64,000 nt of DNA from Hydractinia symbiolongicarpus (GCF_029227915.1 NC_079885.1:3224001-3288000), one strand, 5' to 3'; numbered from the stretch's first letter, positions 36,176 to 50,420 are shown. The notes: a model not told the origin generated them from the sequence alone. Made by a program: numbers and translations.

Positions 36176-38250
36176 TATTTAAATTTTTAAATGAAGCGCT
36201 CCAACCAGAGCCCAGTGTAATCGCTGAATTGCTGCAATCATGTCAACTTAAGAAGAATGTTATTTCTTGGGTTCCAGTTGGCTCACTTATCACATTTATT
36301 AGGTCACAGTCCAAAGTTATTTCAATAAAGTCCTAGAGTCAATCGTTTCACTGTTAAAAGCGATATAACTTAATAATATCGGAAAAATATCACTAAATAC
36401 ATGTTGGTACGAATATGTGATTCAACCGTTGTAACTCAAATGGAGTCATACCGTTAGAAATTCATTGAAATGTACTTTCTAAAACTGTCTCTATTTCTTC
36501 AGCGCGCGATAACAGCTAGGATTCGTCACACAGTAAAAAATGTCTTATTTATCTACATTTTTTAATGAAGCGCTCCAAACAGCGACCAGTGTAATCGCTG
36601 AGTTGCGGCAATCATGTCAACTTAAGAAGAATGTTATTTCTTGGGTTCCAGTTGGCTCACTTATCACATTTATTAGGTCACAGTCCAAAGTTATTTCAAT
36701 AAAGTCCTAGAGTCAATCGTTTCACTGTTAAAAGCGATATAACTTAATAATATCGGAAAAATATCACCAAATACATGTTGGTACGAATATGTGATTCAAC
36801 CGTTGTAACTCAAATGGAGTCATACCGTTAGAAATTCATTGAAATGTACTTTCTAAAACTGTCTCTATTTCTTCAGCGCGCGATAACAGCTACGATTCGT
36901 CACACAGTAAAAAATGTCTTATTTATCTACATTTTTTAATGAAGCGCTCCAAACAGCGACCAGTGTAATCGCTGAGTTGCGGCAATCATGTCAAATTAAA
37001 AAGAATGTTATTCTTTGGGTCCAATTGTTTCATTTATCACATTTACAAGATCACAGTCCAAAATAAGTTCAATTAAGTCCCACAGTGAATCGTTTCACTG
37101 TTAAAAGCGATGCAACCTAGTAATATCCGAATACTATCGCTAAATACATGTTGGTACGAATATGTGAGGCAACCGTTGCAACCCAAACGGATTTATACCG
37201 CCAGAAGGTCAATGAAATGTAGTCTTTGAAACTGTTCCTATTTATTCAGCGCGTGCTAACTGCCAGGATTGGTCCCACAGTAAAAAAAACTTATTTTATA
37301 TAAATTTTTAAGTGAAGCGCTACCATAGGGCCGAGTATAATAGCTGAATTCCAGCAATCATGTCAAATTAAGAAGAATGTTATTCTTTGGAGTCCAATAG
37401 GCTTATTTATCACATTTATAAGGTCACAGTACAGAATCACTTCAATTAAATCCCACAGTCAATCGTTTCACTGTCAAAAGCAATGCAACTGAGTAATATC
37501 GGAAAAAAATCACTAAATACATGTTGGTACGAATACGTGACGCAACCGTTGTTACTTAAGCGGATTGACACCGTTAGAAAGTCAATGAAATGTAGCTGTT
37601 GAAAATGTTTCTATTTCTTCAGCGCGCTAACGGCTAGGATTGATCCCACAGTAAAAAATGACTTATTTATCTAAACTTTTAAATAAAGCGCTACCACAGC
37701 GCCCAGCGAAATCGGTAAATTTCAGCAATCATATCAAATTAAGACGAATGTTATTTCTTGTCTCATTAATCACATTTTTGAGGTCAAAGTCCAAAATCAG
37801 TTCAATTAAGTCCCACAGTCAATCCTTTCACTGTTAAAAACGATGCAACCTAGTAAAATCAGAAAAATATCGCTAAATACAGGATGGTACGAATATGAGA
37901 CGTAACCGTTGTAATTGAAAAGGACTGATACCGTTAGAGAGTCAATGAAATGTAGTTTTTAAAACTGTTTCTCTTTCTTCAGCGCTGGCTAACGGCTAGG
38001 ATTGGTCCCACCGTAAAAAATGACTTATTTATCTAAATTTTTAAATGAATCCCTACCACAGCGCCCAGTGAAATCAGTAAATTCCAGCAATCATGTTAAA
38101 TTAGGAAGAATGTCATTTCTTGGGGTCCAGTTGGCTCACTTATTACATTTATAAGGTCACAGTCCAAAGTTACTTCAATTAAGTGCCTCAGTCAATAGTT
38201 TCACTGTTAAAAGCGATACAACCTAGTATTATCAGAAAAATATCCCTAAA
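36176..38250 (+). repeat. Degenerate right end of the 2024-bp HOR
   Basis: The pattern continues as a rearranged and more diverged copy. Marks are 36400, 36774, 37147, 37520, 37880 and 38253. ATGTGAGGCA appears at 37162, which is 2398 bp after the previous one, that is 2024 plus one extra 374-bp monomer. From about 37300 the sequence departs from the HOR for part of a monomer (a different variant at 37370-37530). It matches again at about 37540-38250. No copy of the 544-bp monomer occurs here. Confidence 0.75.
36241..36988 (+). repeat. Tandemly duplicated single monomer (374 bp)
   Basis: TGTCAACTTA occurs at 36241 and again at 36615, and the sequence around both is almost the same over a full monomer. 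The second begins in the register of the neighbouring monomer type (the TTGCGGCAATCATGTCAA form) and switches at about 36620. One unequal exchange between adjacent monomers would produce this. Confidence 0.8.
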
Positions 38251-41200
38251 CACATGTGGGGACGAATATGTGACTCAACCGATGTAACTCAAACGGACTC
38301 ATACCGTTAGAAATTCATTTAAACGTATCTTCTAAAACTGTCTCTATTTATTTAGCGTGTGTTAACGGCCAGGATTGGTCCCACAGTAAAGAATGACTTA
38401 TTTTGTATAAATTTTTAAGTGAAGCGCTACCATAGGGCCGAGTGTAATCGCTGAATTCCAGCAATCATGTCAAATTAAGAAGAATGTTATTCCTTGGAGT
38501 CTAATTGGCTCATTTATCACATTTATAAGGTCACAGTACAGAATCACTACAATTAATCCCACAGTCAATCGTTTCACTGTTAAAAGCGATACAACTTAGT
38601 GATATCGGAAAAAAATCACTAAATACATGTTGGTACAAATACTTGACGCAACCGTTGTTAGTCAAGCGGATTGACACCGTTAGAAAGTCAATGAAATGTA
38701 GTTTTTGAAAATGTTTTTATTTCTTCAACGCGCGCTAACGGCTAGGATTGGTCTCACAGTACAAAATGACTTATATATCTAAACTTTTAAATAAAACGCT
38801 ACAACAGCGCCCAGCGAAATCAATAAATTCCAGCAACCATGTCAAATTAAAAAAGGAATGTTATTCCTTGGGTCCAATTGTCTCATTTATCACATTTATA
38901 AGATCACAGTCCAAAATAAGTTCAATTAAGTCCCACAGTCAATCGTTTCACTGTTAAAAGCGATGCAACCTAGTAATATCCGAATACTATCGCTAAATAC
39001 ATGTTGGTACGAATATGTGAGGCAAACGTTGTAACCCAAACGGATTTAAACCGCCAGAAGGTCAATGAAATGTAGTCTTTGAAACTGTTCCTATTTATTC
39101 AGCGCGTGCTAACGGCCAGGATTGGTCCCACAGTAAAAAAGGACTTATTTTATATAAATTTTTAAGTGAAGCGTTACCATAGGGCCGAGTATAATAGCTG
39201 AATTCTAGCAATCATGTCAAATTAAGAAGAATGTTATTCCTTGGAGTCCAATAGGCTCATTTATCACATTTATAAGGTCAAAGTACAGAATCACTTCAAG
39301 TAAGTCCCACAGTCAATCGTTTCACTGTCAAAAGCAATACAACTGAGTAATATCGGAAAAAAATCACTAAATACATGTTGGTACGAATATGTGACACAAC
39401 CGTTGTAACTTCAGCGGATGGACACCGTTAGAAAGTCAATGAAATGTAGTTTTTGAAAATTTTTCTATTTCTTCAGCGCGCTAACGGCTAGGATTGGTCC
39501 CACAGTAAAAAATGACTTATTTATCTAAACTTTTAAATAAAGCGCTACCACAGCGCCCAGCGAAATCGGTAAATTTCAGCAATCATGTCAAATTAAGACG
39601 AATGTTATTTCTTGTCTCATTTATCACATTTTTGAGGTCAAAGTCCAAAATCAGTTCAATTAAGTCCCACAGTCAATCCTTTCACTGTTAAAAACGATGC
39701 AACCTAGTAAAATCAGAAAAATATCACTAAATACATGATGGTACGAATATGTGACGCAACCGTTGTAATTGAAAAGGACTGATACCGTTAGAGAGTCAAT
39801 GAAATGTAAGTTTTAAAATTGTTTCTCTTTCTTCAGCGCGGGCTATCGGCTAGGATTGGACCCACCGTAAAAAATGACTAATTAATCTAAATTTTTAAAT
39901 GAATCCCTACCACAGCGCCCAGTGAAATCAGTAAATTCCAGCAATCATGTCAAATTAAGAAGAATGATATTTCTTGGTTCCAATTGTCTCACTTATCACA
40001 TTTATAAGGTCACAGTCCAAAATCAGTTCAATTAAGTCCCAGAGTCAATCGTTTCACTGTTAAAAGCGATATAACTCAATAATATCGGGAAAATATCACT
40101 AAATACATGTTGGTACGAATATGTGACGCAACCGTTGTAATTGAAACGGCTGATACCGTTACAGAGTCAATGAGATGTAGTTTTTAAAACTGTCTCTCTT
40201 TCTTCAGCGCGTGCTAACGGCTAGAATTCGTCCCACAGAAAAAAATGTCTTATTTATCTAAATTTTTAAATCAAGCGCTCCAAACAGCGACCAGTATAAT
40301 CGCTGAGTTGCGGCAATCATGTCAAATTAAGAAGAATGTCATTTCTTCCGGTCCAGTTGGCTCACTTATCACATTTATAAGGTCACAGTCCAAAGTTACT
40401 TCAATTAAGTCCCAGAGTCAATCGTTTCACTGTTAAAAGCGATATAACTCAATAATATCGGAAAAATATCACTAAGTACATGTTGGTACGAATATGTGAA
40501 GCAGCCGTTGTAACTTAGGCGGATTGACACCGTTAGAAAGTCAATGAAATGTAGTCTTTGAAACTGTTCCTATTTGTTCAGCGCGTGTTAACGGCCAGGA
40601 TTGGTCCCACAGTAAAAAATGACTTATTTTGTATACATTTTTACGTGAAGCGCTACCATAGGGCCGAGTGTAATCGCTGAATTCCAGCAGTCATGTCAAA
40701 TTAAGAAGAATGTTATTTTTTGGGTTCCAGTTGGCTCACTTATCACATTTATTTAATCACAGTCCAAAGTTATTTCAATTAAGTCCCAGAGTCAATCGTT
40801 TCACTGCTAAAAGCGATACAACTTAGTAATATCGGAAAAAAATCATTAAGTACATGTTGGTACGATTATGTGACGCAACCGTTGTAGTTAGAACGGACTG
40901 ATACCGTTAGAAAATCAATGAAATGTAGTATTTAAAACTGTCCCTATTTTCTCAGCGCGCGTTAACGTCTAGGATTGGTCCCACAGTAAAAAATGACTTA
41001 TTTTATCTAAATTATTAAGTAAAGCGCTACCATTGGGGCGAGTGTAATCGCTGAATTGCAGCAATCATGTCCAATTAAGAAGAATGTTATTCCTTCGAGT
41101 CCAATTGGCTCATTTATTACATTTATAAGGTCACAGTCCAGAATCACTTCAATTAAGTACCACAGTCAATCGTTTCACTGTTAAAAGCGATATATCTTAG

Positions 41201-41750
41201 TAATATCGGAAAAAAATCACTAAATACATGTTGGTACGATTATGTGACGCAACCGTTGTAAGTCAAGCGAATTGACACCGTTAGAAAGTCAATGAAATGA
41301 AGTTTTTGAAATCTTTTCTATTTCTTCAGCGCGCTAACGGCTAGGATTGGTCACACAGTAAAAAATGACTTATTTATCTAAACTTTTAAATAAAGCGCTA
41401 CCACAGCGCCCAGCGAAATCGGTAAATTTCAGCAATCATGTCAAATTAAGACGAATGTTATTTCTTGTCTCATTTATCACATTTTTGAGGTCAAAGTCCA
41501 AAATCAGTTCAATTATGTCCCACAGTCAATCCTTTCACTGTTAAAAACGATGCAACCTAGTAAAATCAGAAAAATATCGCTAAATACATGATGGTACGAA
41601 TATGTGACGCAACTGTTGTAATTGAAAAGGACTGATACCGTTAGAGAGTCAATGAAATTTAGTTTTTAAAACTGTTTCTCTTTCCTCAGCGCGGGCTAAC
41701 GGCTAGGATTGGTCCCACCGTAAAAAATGACTTATTTATCTAAATTTTAA
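38250..41750 (+). repeat. Diverged monomers with a faint 1853-bp (5-mer) spacing
   Basis: Marks are 38253, 38626, 39000, 39374, 39734, 40106, 40479, 40853, 41227 and 41587. Several segments are related at 1853-1854 bp: 37147-37880 with 39000-39734, and 39374-39870 with 41227-41720 (both with the CATGATGG form and GAAAAGGACTG). Other monomers in the stretch do not fit. I read this as an old 5-mer HOR partly overwritten. Open frames at 38748-38957 and 40245-40436 are of the recurrent non-genic class. Confidence 0.6.
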
Positions 41751-44029
41751 ATAAAGCGCACCAAACAGCGCCCAGTGTAATCGCTGAGTTGCGGCAATCA
41801 TGTCAAATTAAGAAGAATGTTATTTCTTGGGTTCCAGTTGGCTCACTTATCATATTTATTAGGTCACAGTCCAAAGTTATTTCAATTAAGTCCAAGAGTC
41901 AATTGTTTCACTGTTAAAAGCGATTTAACTTAATAATATCAGAAAAATATAATTAAATACATGTTGTTACGAATATGTGACGCAACCGTTGTAACTCGTT
42001 AGAAAGTCAATGAAATGAAGTTTTTGAAATTGTTTCTATTTCTTCAACGCGCGCTAACGGCTAGGATTGGTCCCACAGTACAAAAGGACTTATTTATCTA
42101 AACTTTTAAAAAAAACGCTACCACAGCGCCCAGCGAAATCGGTAAATTCCAGCAATTATGTCAAATTAAGAAAAATGTTATTCCTTGGGTCAAATTGTCT
42201 CATTTATCACATTTATGAGGTCAAAGTTCAAAATCAGTTCAAATAAGTCCCACATTCAAACCTTTCTCTGTTAAAAGCGATGCAACCTAGTAAAATCAGA
42301 AAAATATCGCTAAATACATGTTGGTACGAATATGTGACGCAACCGTTGTAATTGAAACGGACTGATACCGTTAGAAAGTCAATGAAATGTAGTTTTTGAA
42401 ACTGTCTCTCTTTCTTCAGCGCGCGCTAACGGCTAGGATTGGTCCCACCGTAAAAAATGATTTATTTATTTAAATTTTTAAATGAAGCGCTACCACAATT
42501 GTCTCATTTATCACATTTTTGAGGTCAAAGTCCAAATTCAGTTCAATTAAGTCCCACAGTCAATCTTTTCACTGTTAAAAACGATGCAACCTAGTAAAAT
42601 CAGAAAAATATCGCTAAATACATGTTGGTACGAATATGTGACGCAACCGTTGCAATTGAAACAGACTGATACCGTTACAGAGTCAATGAGATGTAGTTTT
42701 TAAAACTGTCTCTCTTTGTTCAGCGCGCGCTAACGGCTAGGATTGGTCCCACAGTAAAAAAAGACTTATTTATCTAAATTTTAAATAAAGCGCACCAAAC
42801 AGCGCCCAGTGTAATCGCTGAGTTGCGGCAATCATGTCAAATTAAGAAGAATGTTATTTCTTGGGTTCCAGTTGGCTCACTTATCACATTTATTAGGTCA
42901 CAGTCCAAAGTTATTTCAATTAAGTCCAAGAGTCAATTGTTTCACTGTTAAAAGCGATTTAACTTAATAATATCAGAAAAATATAATTAAATACATGTTG
43001 TTACGAATATGTGACGCAACCGTTGTAACTCGTTAGAAAGTCAATGAAATGAAGTTTTTTGAAAATGTTTCTATTTCTTCAACGCGCGCTAACGGCTAGG
43101 ATTGGTCCCACAGTAGAAAAGGACTTATTTATCTAAACTTTTAAAAAAAACGCTACCACAGCGCCCAGCGAAATCGGTAAATTCCAGCAATTATGTCAAA
43201 TTAAGAAAAATGTTATTCCTTGGGTCAAATTGTCTCATTTATCACATTTATGAGGTCAAAGTTCAAAATCAGTTCAAATAAGTCCCACATTCAAACCTTT
43301 CACTGTTAAAAGCGATGCAACCTAGTAAAATCAGAAAAATATCGCTAAATACATGTTGGTACGAATATGTGACGCAACCGTTGTAATTGAAACGGACTGA
43401 TACCGTTAGAAAGTCAATGAAATGTAGTTTTTGAAACTGTCTCTCTTTCTTCAGCGCGCGCTAACGGCTAGGATTGGTCCCACCGTAAAAAATGATTTAT
43501 TTATTTAAATTTTTAAATGAAGCGCTACCACAATTGTCTCATTTATCACATTTTTGAGGTCAAAGTCCAAATTCAGTTCAATTAAGTCCCACAGTCAATC
43601 CTTTCACTGTTAAAAACGATGCAACCTAGTAAAATCAGAAAAATATCGCTAAATACATGTTGGTACGAATATGTGACGCAACCGTTGCAATTGAAACGGA
43701 CTGATACCGTTACAGAGTCAATGAGATGTAGTTTTTAAAACTGTCACTCTTTGTTCAGCGCGCGCTAACGGCTAGGATTGGTCCAACCGTAAAAAATGAC
43801 TTATTTATCTAAATTTTTAAATGAAGCGCTCCAAACAGCGCCCAGTGTAATCGCTGAGTTGCGGCAATCATGTCAAATTAAGAAGAATGTTATTTCTTGG
43901 GTTCCAGTTGGCTCACTTATCACATTTATTAGGTCACAGTCCAAAGTTATTTCAATTAAGTCCAAGAGTCAATTGTTTCACTGTTAAAAGCGATATAACT
44001 TAATAATATCAGAAAAATATAATTAAGTA
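41750..44029 (+). repeat. HOR domain 7a: 1035-bp 3-mer, simple copies
   Basis: Marks are 41960, 42317, 42621, 42994, 43352, 43656 and 44030, so intervals run 357, 304, 373, 358, 304, 374. The unit is about 1034-1036 bp. ATAAAGCGCA at 41751 and 42785 confirms 1034. These two copies form the simplest version of the trimer from which the 2070-bp unit to the right is built. The 304- and 357-bp monomers are both deletion forms found only in this part of the window. Confidence 0.88.
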
Positions 44030-44386
44030 CATGTTGTTACGAATATGTGACGCAACCGTTGTAACTCGTTAGAAAGTCAATGAAATGAAGTTTTTGAAAA
44101 TGTTTCTATTTCTTCAACGCGCGCTAACGGCTAGGATTGGTCCCACAGTACAAAAGGACTTATTTATCTAAACTTTTAAAAAAAACGCTACCACAGCGCC
44201 CAGCGAAATCGGTAAATTCCAGCAATCATGTCAAATTAAGAAAAATGTTATTCCTTGGGTCAAATTGTCTCATTTATCACATTTATGAGGTCAAAGTCCA
44301 AAATCAGTTCAATTAAGTCCCACATTCAATCCTTGCACTGTTAAAAGCGATGCAACCTCGTAAAATCAGAAAAATATCGCTAAATA
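44030..44386 (+). repeat. 357-bp monomer with 15-bp deletion (example)
   Basis: After the mark, GTTGTAACTC joins GTTAG directly. In other monomers about 15 bp lie between, including the middle dyad arm AACGG. This monomer therefore keeps only the first CCGTT arm and GTTAG. The form starts at 41960, 42994, 44030, 45065, 46100, 47135, 47866, 48901, 49936, 50295, 51330, 52365, 53400, 54435 and 55470. It is confined to this domain. Confidence 0.85.
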
Positions 44387-44690
44387 CATGTTGGTACGAA
44401 TATGTGACGCAACCGTTGTAATTGAAACGGACTGATACCGTTAGAAAGTCAATGAAATGTAGTTTTTAAAACTGTCTCTCTTTCTTCAGCGCGCGCTAAC
44501 GGCTAGGATTGGTCCCACCGTAAAAAATGATTTATTTATCTAAATTCTTAAATGAAGCGCTACCACAATTGTCTCATTTATCACATTTTTGAGGTCAAAG
44601 TCCAAATTCAGTTCAATTAAGTCCCACAGTCAATCCTTTCACTGTTAAAAACGATGCAACCTAGTAAAATCAGAAAAATATCGCTAAATA
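44387..44690 (+). repeat. 304-bp monomer with 70-bp deletion (one of 12)
   Basis: At 44566/44567 CTACCACA joins ATTGTCTC directly. This removes about 70 bp that normally hold GCGCCCAG and the following half-conserved stretch. The same join occurs in monomers starting at 42317, 43352, 45422, 46457, 48223, 49258, 50652, 51687, 52722, 53757 and 54792. The one at 55827 (305 bp to 56132) starts the same way but switches to another family near 56070. The two forms, TTTATTTATC and TTTATTTATT just after the A-run, alternate along the array and distinguish the two trimer halves. Confidence 0.88.
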
Positions 44691-47491
44691 CATGTTGGTA
44701 CGCATATGTGACGAAACCGTTGTAAGTCAAACTGATTTATACCGCCAGAAAGTCAATGAAATGTAGTCTTAGAAACTGTTCCTATTTATTCAGCACGTGC
44801 TAACGGCCATGATTAGTCCCACAGTAAAAAATGACTTATTTTGTGTAAATTTTTAAGTGAAGCGCTACCATAGGGCCGTGTGTAATCGCTGAATTCCAGC
44901 AATCATGTCAAATTAAGAAGAATGTTTTTCCTTGGAGTCCAATTGGCTCATTTATCACATTTATAAGTCCACAGTACAGAATCACTTCAATTAAGTCCAA
45001 GAGCCAATTGTTTCACTGTTAAAAGCGATATAACTTAATAATATCAGAAAAATATAATTAAATACATGTTGTTACGAATATGTGACGCAACCGTTGTAAA
45101 TCGTTAGAAAGTCAATGAAATGAAGTTTTTGAAAATGTTTCTATTTCTTCAACGCGCGCTAACGGCTAGGATTGCTCCCACAGTACAAAAGGACTTATTT
45201 ATCTAAACTTTTAAAAAAAACGCTACCACAGCGCCCAGCAAAATCGGTAAATTCCAGCAATTATGTCAAATTAAGAAAAATGTTATTCCTTGGGTCAAAT
45301 TGTCTCATTTATCACATTTATGAGGTCAAAGTTCAAAATCAGTTCAAATAAGTCCCACATTCAAACCTTTCACTGTTAAAAGCGATGCAACCTAGTAAAA
45401 TCAGAAAAATATCGCTAAATACATGTTGGTACGAATATGTGACGCAACCGTTGTAATTGAAACGGACTGATACCGTTAGAAAGTCAATGAAATGTAGTTT
45501 TTAAAACTGTCTCTCTTTCTTCAGCGCGCGCTAACGGCTAGGATTGGTCCCACCGTAAAAAATGATTTATTTATTTAAATTTTTAAATGAAGCGCTACCA
45601 CAATTGTCTCATTTATCACATTTTTGAGGTCAAAGTCCAAATTCAGTTCAATTAAGTCCCACAGTCAATCCTTTCACTGTTAAAAACGATGCAACCTAGT
45701 AAAATCAGAAAAATATCGCTAAATACATGTTGGTACGAATATGTGACGCAACCGTTGCAATTGAAACGGACTGATACCATTACAGAGTCAATGAGATGTA
45801 GTTTTTAAAACTGTCACTCTTTGTTCAGCGCGCGCTAACGGCTAGGATTGGTCCAACCTTAAAAAATGACTTATTTTTCTAAATTTTTAAATGAAGCGCT
45901 CCAAACAGCGCCCAGTGTAATCGCTGAGTTGCGGCAATCATGTCAAATTAAGAAGAATGTTATTTCTTGGGTTCCAGTTGGCTCACTTATCACATTTATT
46001 AGGTCACAGTCCAAAGTTATTTCAATTAAGTCCCACAGTCAATCGTTTCACTGTTAAAAGCGATATAACTTAATAATATCAGAAAAATATAATTAAATAC
46101 ATGTTGTTACGAATATGTGACGCAACCGTTGTAACTCGTTAGAAAGTCAATGAAATGAAGTTTTTGAAAATGTTTCTATTTCTTCAACGCGCGCTAACGG
46201 CTAGGATTGGTCCCACAGTACAAAAGGACTTATTTATCTAAACTTTTAAAAAAAACGCTACCACAGCGCCCAGCGAAATCGGTAAATTCCAGCAATCATG
46301 TCAAATTAAGAAAAATGTTATTCCTTGGGTCAAATTGTCTCATTTATCACATTTATGAGGTCAAAGTCCAAAATCAGTTCAATTAAGTCCCACATTCAAT
46401 CCTTGCACTGTTAAAAGCGATGCAACCTAGTAAAATCAGAAAAATATCGCTAAATACATGTTGGTACGAATATGTGACGCAACCGTTGTAATTGAAACGG
46501 ACTGATACCGTTAGAAAGTCAATGAAATGTAGTTTTTAAAACTGTCTCTCTTTCTTCAGCGCGCGCTAACGGCTAGGATTGGTCCCACCGTAAAAAATGA
46601 TTTATTTATCTAAATTCTTAAATGAAGCGCTACCACAATTGTCTCATTTATCACATTTTTTAGGTCAAAGTCCAAATTCAGTTCAATTAAGTCCCACAGT
46701 CAATCCTTTCACTGTTAAAAACGATGCAACCTAGTAAAATCAGAAAAATATCGCTAAATACATGTTGGTACGAATATGTGACGAAACCGTTGTAAGTCAA
46801 ACGGATTTATACCGCCAGAAAGTCAATGAAATGTAGTCTTAGAAACTGTTCCTATTTATTCAGCACGTGCTAACGGCCATGATTAGTCCCACAGTAAAAA
46901 ATGACTTATTTTGTGTAAATTTTTAAGTGAAGCGCTACCATAGGGCCGTGTGTAATCGCTGAATTCCAGCAATCATGTCAAATTAAGAAGAATGTTATTC
47001 CTTGGAGTCCAATTGGCTCATTTATCACATTTATAAGTCCACAGTACAGAATCACTTCAATTAAGTCCAAGAGCCAATTGTTTCACTGTTAAAAGCGATA
47101 TAACTTAATAATATCAGAAAAATATAATTAAGTACATGTTGTTACGAATATGTGACGCAACCGTTGTAACTCGTTAGAAAGTCAATGAAATGAAGTTTTT
47201 GAAAATGTTTCTATTTCTTCAACGCGCGCCAACGGCTAGGATTGCTCCCACAGTACAAAAGGACTTATTTATCTAAACTTTTAAAAAAAACGCTACCACA
47301 GCGCCCAGCAAAATCGGTAAATTCCAGCAATTATGTCAAATTAAGAAAAATGTTATTCCTTGGGTCAAATTGTCTCATTTATCACATTTATGAGGTCAAA
47401 GTTCAAAATCAGTTCAAATAAGTCCCACATTCAAACCTTTCACTGTTAAAAGCGATGCAACCTAGTAAAATCAGAAAAATATCGCTAAATA

Positions 47492-47865
47492 CATGTTGGT
47501 ACGAATATGTGACGCAACCGTTGTAATTGAAACGGACTGATACCGTTAGAAAGTCAATGAAATGTAGTTTTTAAAACTGTCTCTCTTTCTTCAGCGCGCG
47601 CTAACGGCTAGGATTGGTCCAACCGTAAAAAATGATTTATTTATTTAAATTTTTAAATGAAGCGCTCCAAACAGCGCCCAGTGTAATCGCTGAGTTGCGG
47701 CAATCATGTCAAATTAAGAAGAATGTTATTTCTTGGGTTCCAGTTGGCTCACTTATCACATTTATTAGGTCACAGTCCAAAGTTATTTCAATTAAGTCCA
47801 AGAGTCAATTGTTTCACTGTTAAAAGCGATATAACTTAATAATATCAGAAAAATATAATTAAGTA
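47492..47865 (+). repeat. Fused monomer marking loss of 304 bp
   Basis: This monomer begins as the 304-bp type (TTTATTTATT form at about 47632) but continues as the CTCCAAACAGCG type. The 304-bp step that should precede it is therefore missing. The copy is 1766 bp instead of 2070. The fusion lies between about 47622 and 47668, where the two parents are nearly identical, as expected from unequal homologous exchange. The fused frame 47632-47823 is a by-product. Confidence 0.85.
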
Positions 47866-49701
47866 CATGTTGTTACGAATATGTGACGCAACCGTTGTAA
47901 CTCGTTAGAAAGTCAATGAAATGAAGTTTTTGAAAATGTTTCTATTTCTTCAACGCGCGCTAACGGCTAGGATTGGTCCCACAGTACAAAAGGACTTATT
48001 TATCTAAACTTTTAAAAAAAACGCTACCACAGCGCCCAGCGAAATCGGTAAATTCCAGCAATCATGTCAAATTAAGAAAAATGTTATTCCTTGGGTCAAA
48101 TTGTCTCATTTATCACATTTATGAGGTCAAAGTCCAAAATCAGTTCAATTAAGTCCCACATTCAATCCTTGCACTGTTAAAAGCGATGCAACCTCGTAAA
48201 ATCAGAAAAATATCGCTAAATACATGTTGGTACGAATATGTGACGCAACCGTTGTAATTGAAACGGACTGATACCGTTAGAAAGTCAATGAAATGTAGTT
48301 TTTAAAACTGTCTCTCTTTCTTCAGCGCGCGCTAACGGCTAGGATTGGTCCCACCGTAAAAAATGATTTATTTATCTAAATTCTTAAATGAAGCGCTACC
48401 ACAATTGTCTCATTTATCACATTTTTGAGGTCAAAGTCCAAATTCAGTTCAATTAAGTCCCACAGTCAATCCTTTCACTGTTAAAAACGATGCAACCTAG
48501 TAAAGTCAGAAAAATATCGCTAAATACATGTTGGTACGCATATGTGACGAAACCGTTGTAAGTCAAACGGATTTATACCGCCAGAAAGTCAATGAAATGT
48601 AGTCTTAGAAACTGTTCCTATTTATTCAGCACGTGCTAACGGCCATGATTAGTCCCACAGTAAAAAATGACTTATTTTGTGTAAATTTTTAAGTGAAGCG
48701 CTACCATAGGGCCGTGTGTAATCGCTGAATTCCAGCAATCATGTCAAATTAAGAAGAATGTTTTTCCTTGGAGTCCAATTGGCTCATTTATCACATTTAT
48801 AAGTCCACAGTACAGAATCACTTCAATTAAGTCCAAGAGCCAATTGTTTCACTGTTAAAAGCGATATAACTTAATAATATCAGAAAAATATAATTAAATA
48901 CATGTTGTTACGAATATGTGACGCAACCGTTGTAAATCGTTAGAAAGTCAATGAAATGAAGTTTTTGAAAATGTTTCTATTTCTTCAACGCGCGCTAACG
49001 GCTAGGATTGCTCCCACAGTACAAAAGGACTTATTTATCTCAGCTTTTAAAAAAAACGCTACCACAGCGCCCAGCAAAATCGGTAAATTCCAGCAATTAT
49101 GTCAAATTAAGAAAAATGTTATTCCTTGGGTCAAATTGTCTCATTTATCACATTTATGAGGTCAAAGTTCAAAATCAGTTCAAATAAGTCCCACATTCAA
49201 ACCTTTCACTGTTAAAAGCGATGCAACCTAGTAAAATCAGAAAAATATCGCTAAATACATGTTGGTACGAATATGTGACGCAACCGTTGTAATTGAAACG
49301 GACTGATACCGTTAGAAAGTCAATGAAATGTAGTTTTTAAAACTGTCTCTCTTTCTTCAGCGCGCGCTAACGGCTAGGATTGGTCCCACCGTAAAAAATG
49401 ATTTATTTATTTAAATTTTTAAATGAAGCGCTACCACAATTGTCTCATTTATCACATTTTTGAGGTCAAAGTCCAAATTCAGTTCAATTAAGTCCCACAG
49501 TCAATCCTTTCACTGTTAAAAACGATGCAACCTAGTAAAATCAGAAAAATATCGCTAAATACATGTTGGTACGAATATGTGACGCAACCGTTGCAATTGA
49601 AACGGACTGATACCATTACAGAGTCAATGAGATGTAGTTTTTAAAACTGTCACTCTTTGTTCAGCGCGCGCTAACGGCTAGGATTGGTCCAACCTTAAAA
49701 A

Positions 49702-50420
49702 ATGACTTATTTTTCTAAATTTTTAAATGAAGCGCTCCAAACAGCGCCCAGTGTAATCGCTGAGTTGCGGCAATCATGTCAAATTAAGAAGAATGTTATT
49801 TCTTGGGTTCCAGTTGGCTCACTTATCACATTTATTAGGTCACAGTCCAAAGTTATTTCAATTAAGTCCAAGAGTCAATTGTTTCACTGTTAAAAGCGAT
49901 ATAACTTAATAATATCAGAAAAATATAATTAAATACATGTTGTTACGAATATGTGACGCAACCGTTGTAACTCGTTAGAAAGTCAATGAAATGAAGTTTT
50001 TGAAAATGTTTCTATTTCTTCAACGCGCGCTAACGGCTAGGATTGGTCCAACCTTAAAAAATGACTTATTTTTCTAAATTTTTAAATGAAGCGCTCCAAA
50101 CAGCGCCCAGTGTAATCGCTGAGTTGCGGCAATCATGTCAAATTAAGAAGAATGTTATTTCTTGGGTTCCAGTTGGCTCACTTATCACATTTATTAGGTC
50201 ACAGTCCAAAGTTATTTCAATTAAGTCCAAGAGTCAATTGTTTCACTGTTAAAAGCGATATAACTTAATAATATCAGAAAAATATAATTAAATACATGTT
50301 GTTACGAATATGTGACGCAACCGTTGTAACTCGTTAGAAAGTCAATGAAATGAAGTTTTTGAAAATGTTTCTATTTCTTCAACGCGCGCTAACGGCTAGG
50401 ATTGGTCCCACAGTACAAAA
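49702..50420 (+). repeat. Single 359-bp monomer duplication
   Basis: The CTCCAAACAGCG-type monomer is present twice in a row. The 63-codon frames at 49702 and 50061 are identical and 359 bp apart, with marks at 49936 and 50295. Elsewhere in the domain this monomer is followed by the GTACAAAAGGAC type, which here comes only after the second copy. The step of 359 rather than 357 or 374 shows that the second copy is a hybrid made at about 50050. Confidence 0.88.

Noticed and set aside
36600-36990. The extra 374-bp monomer as a separate HOR family
   Set aside because: It is a hybrid of two adjacent monomer types and occurs once, so it is a local duplication rather than a family.
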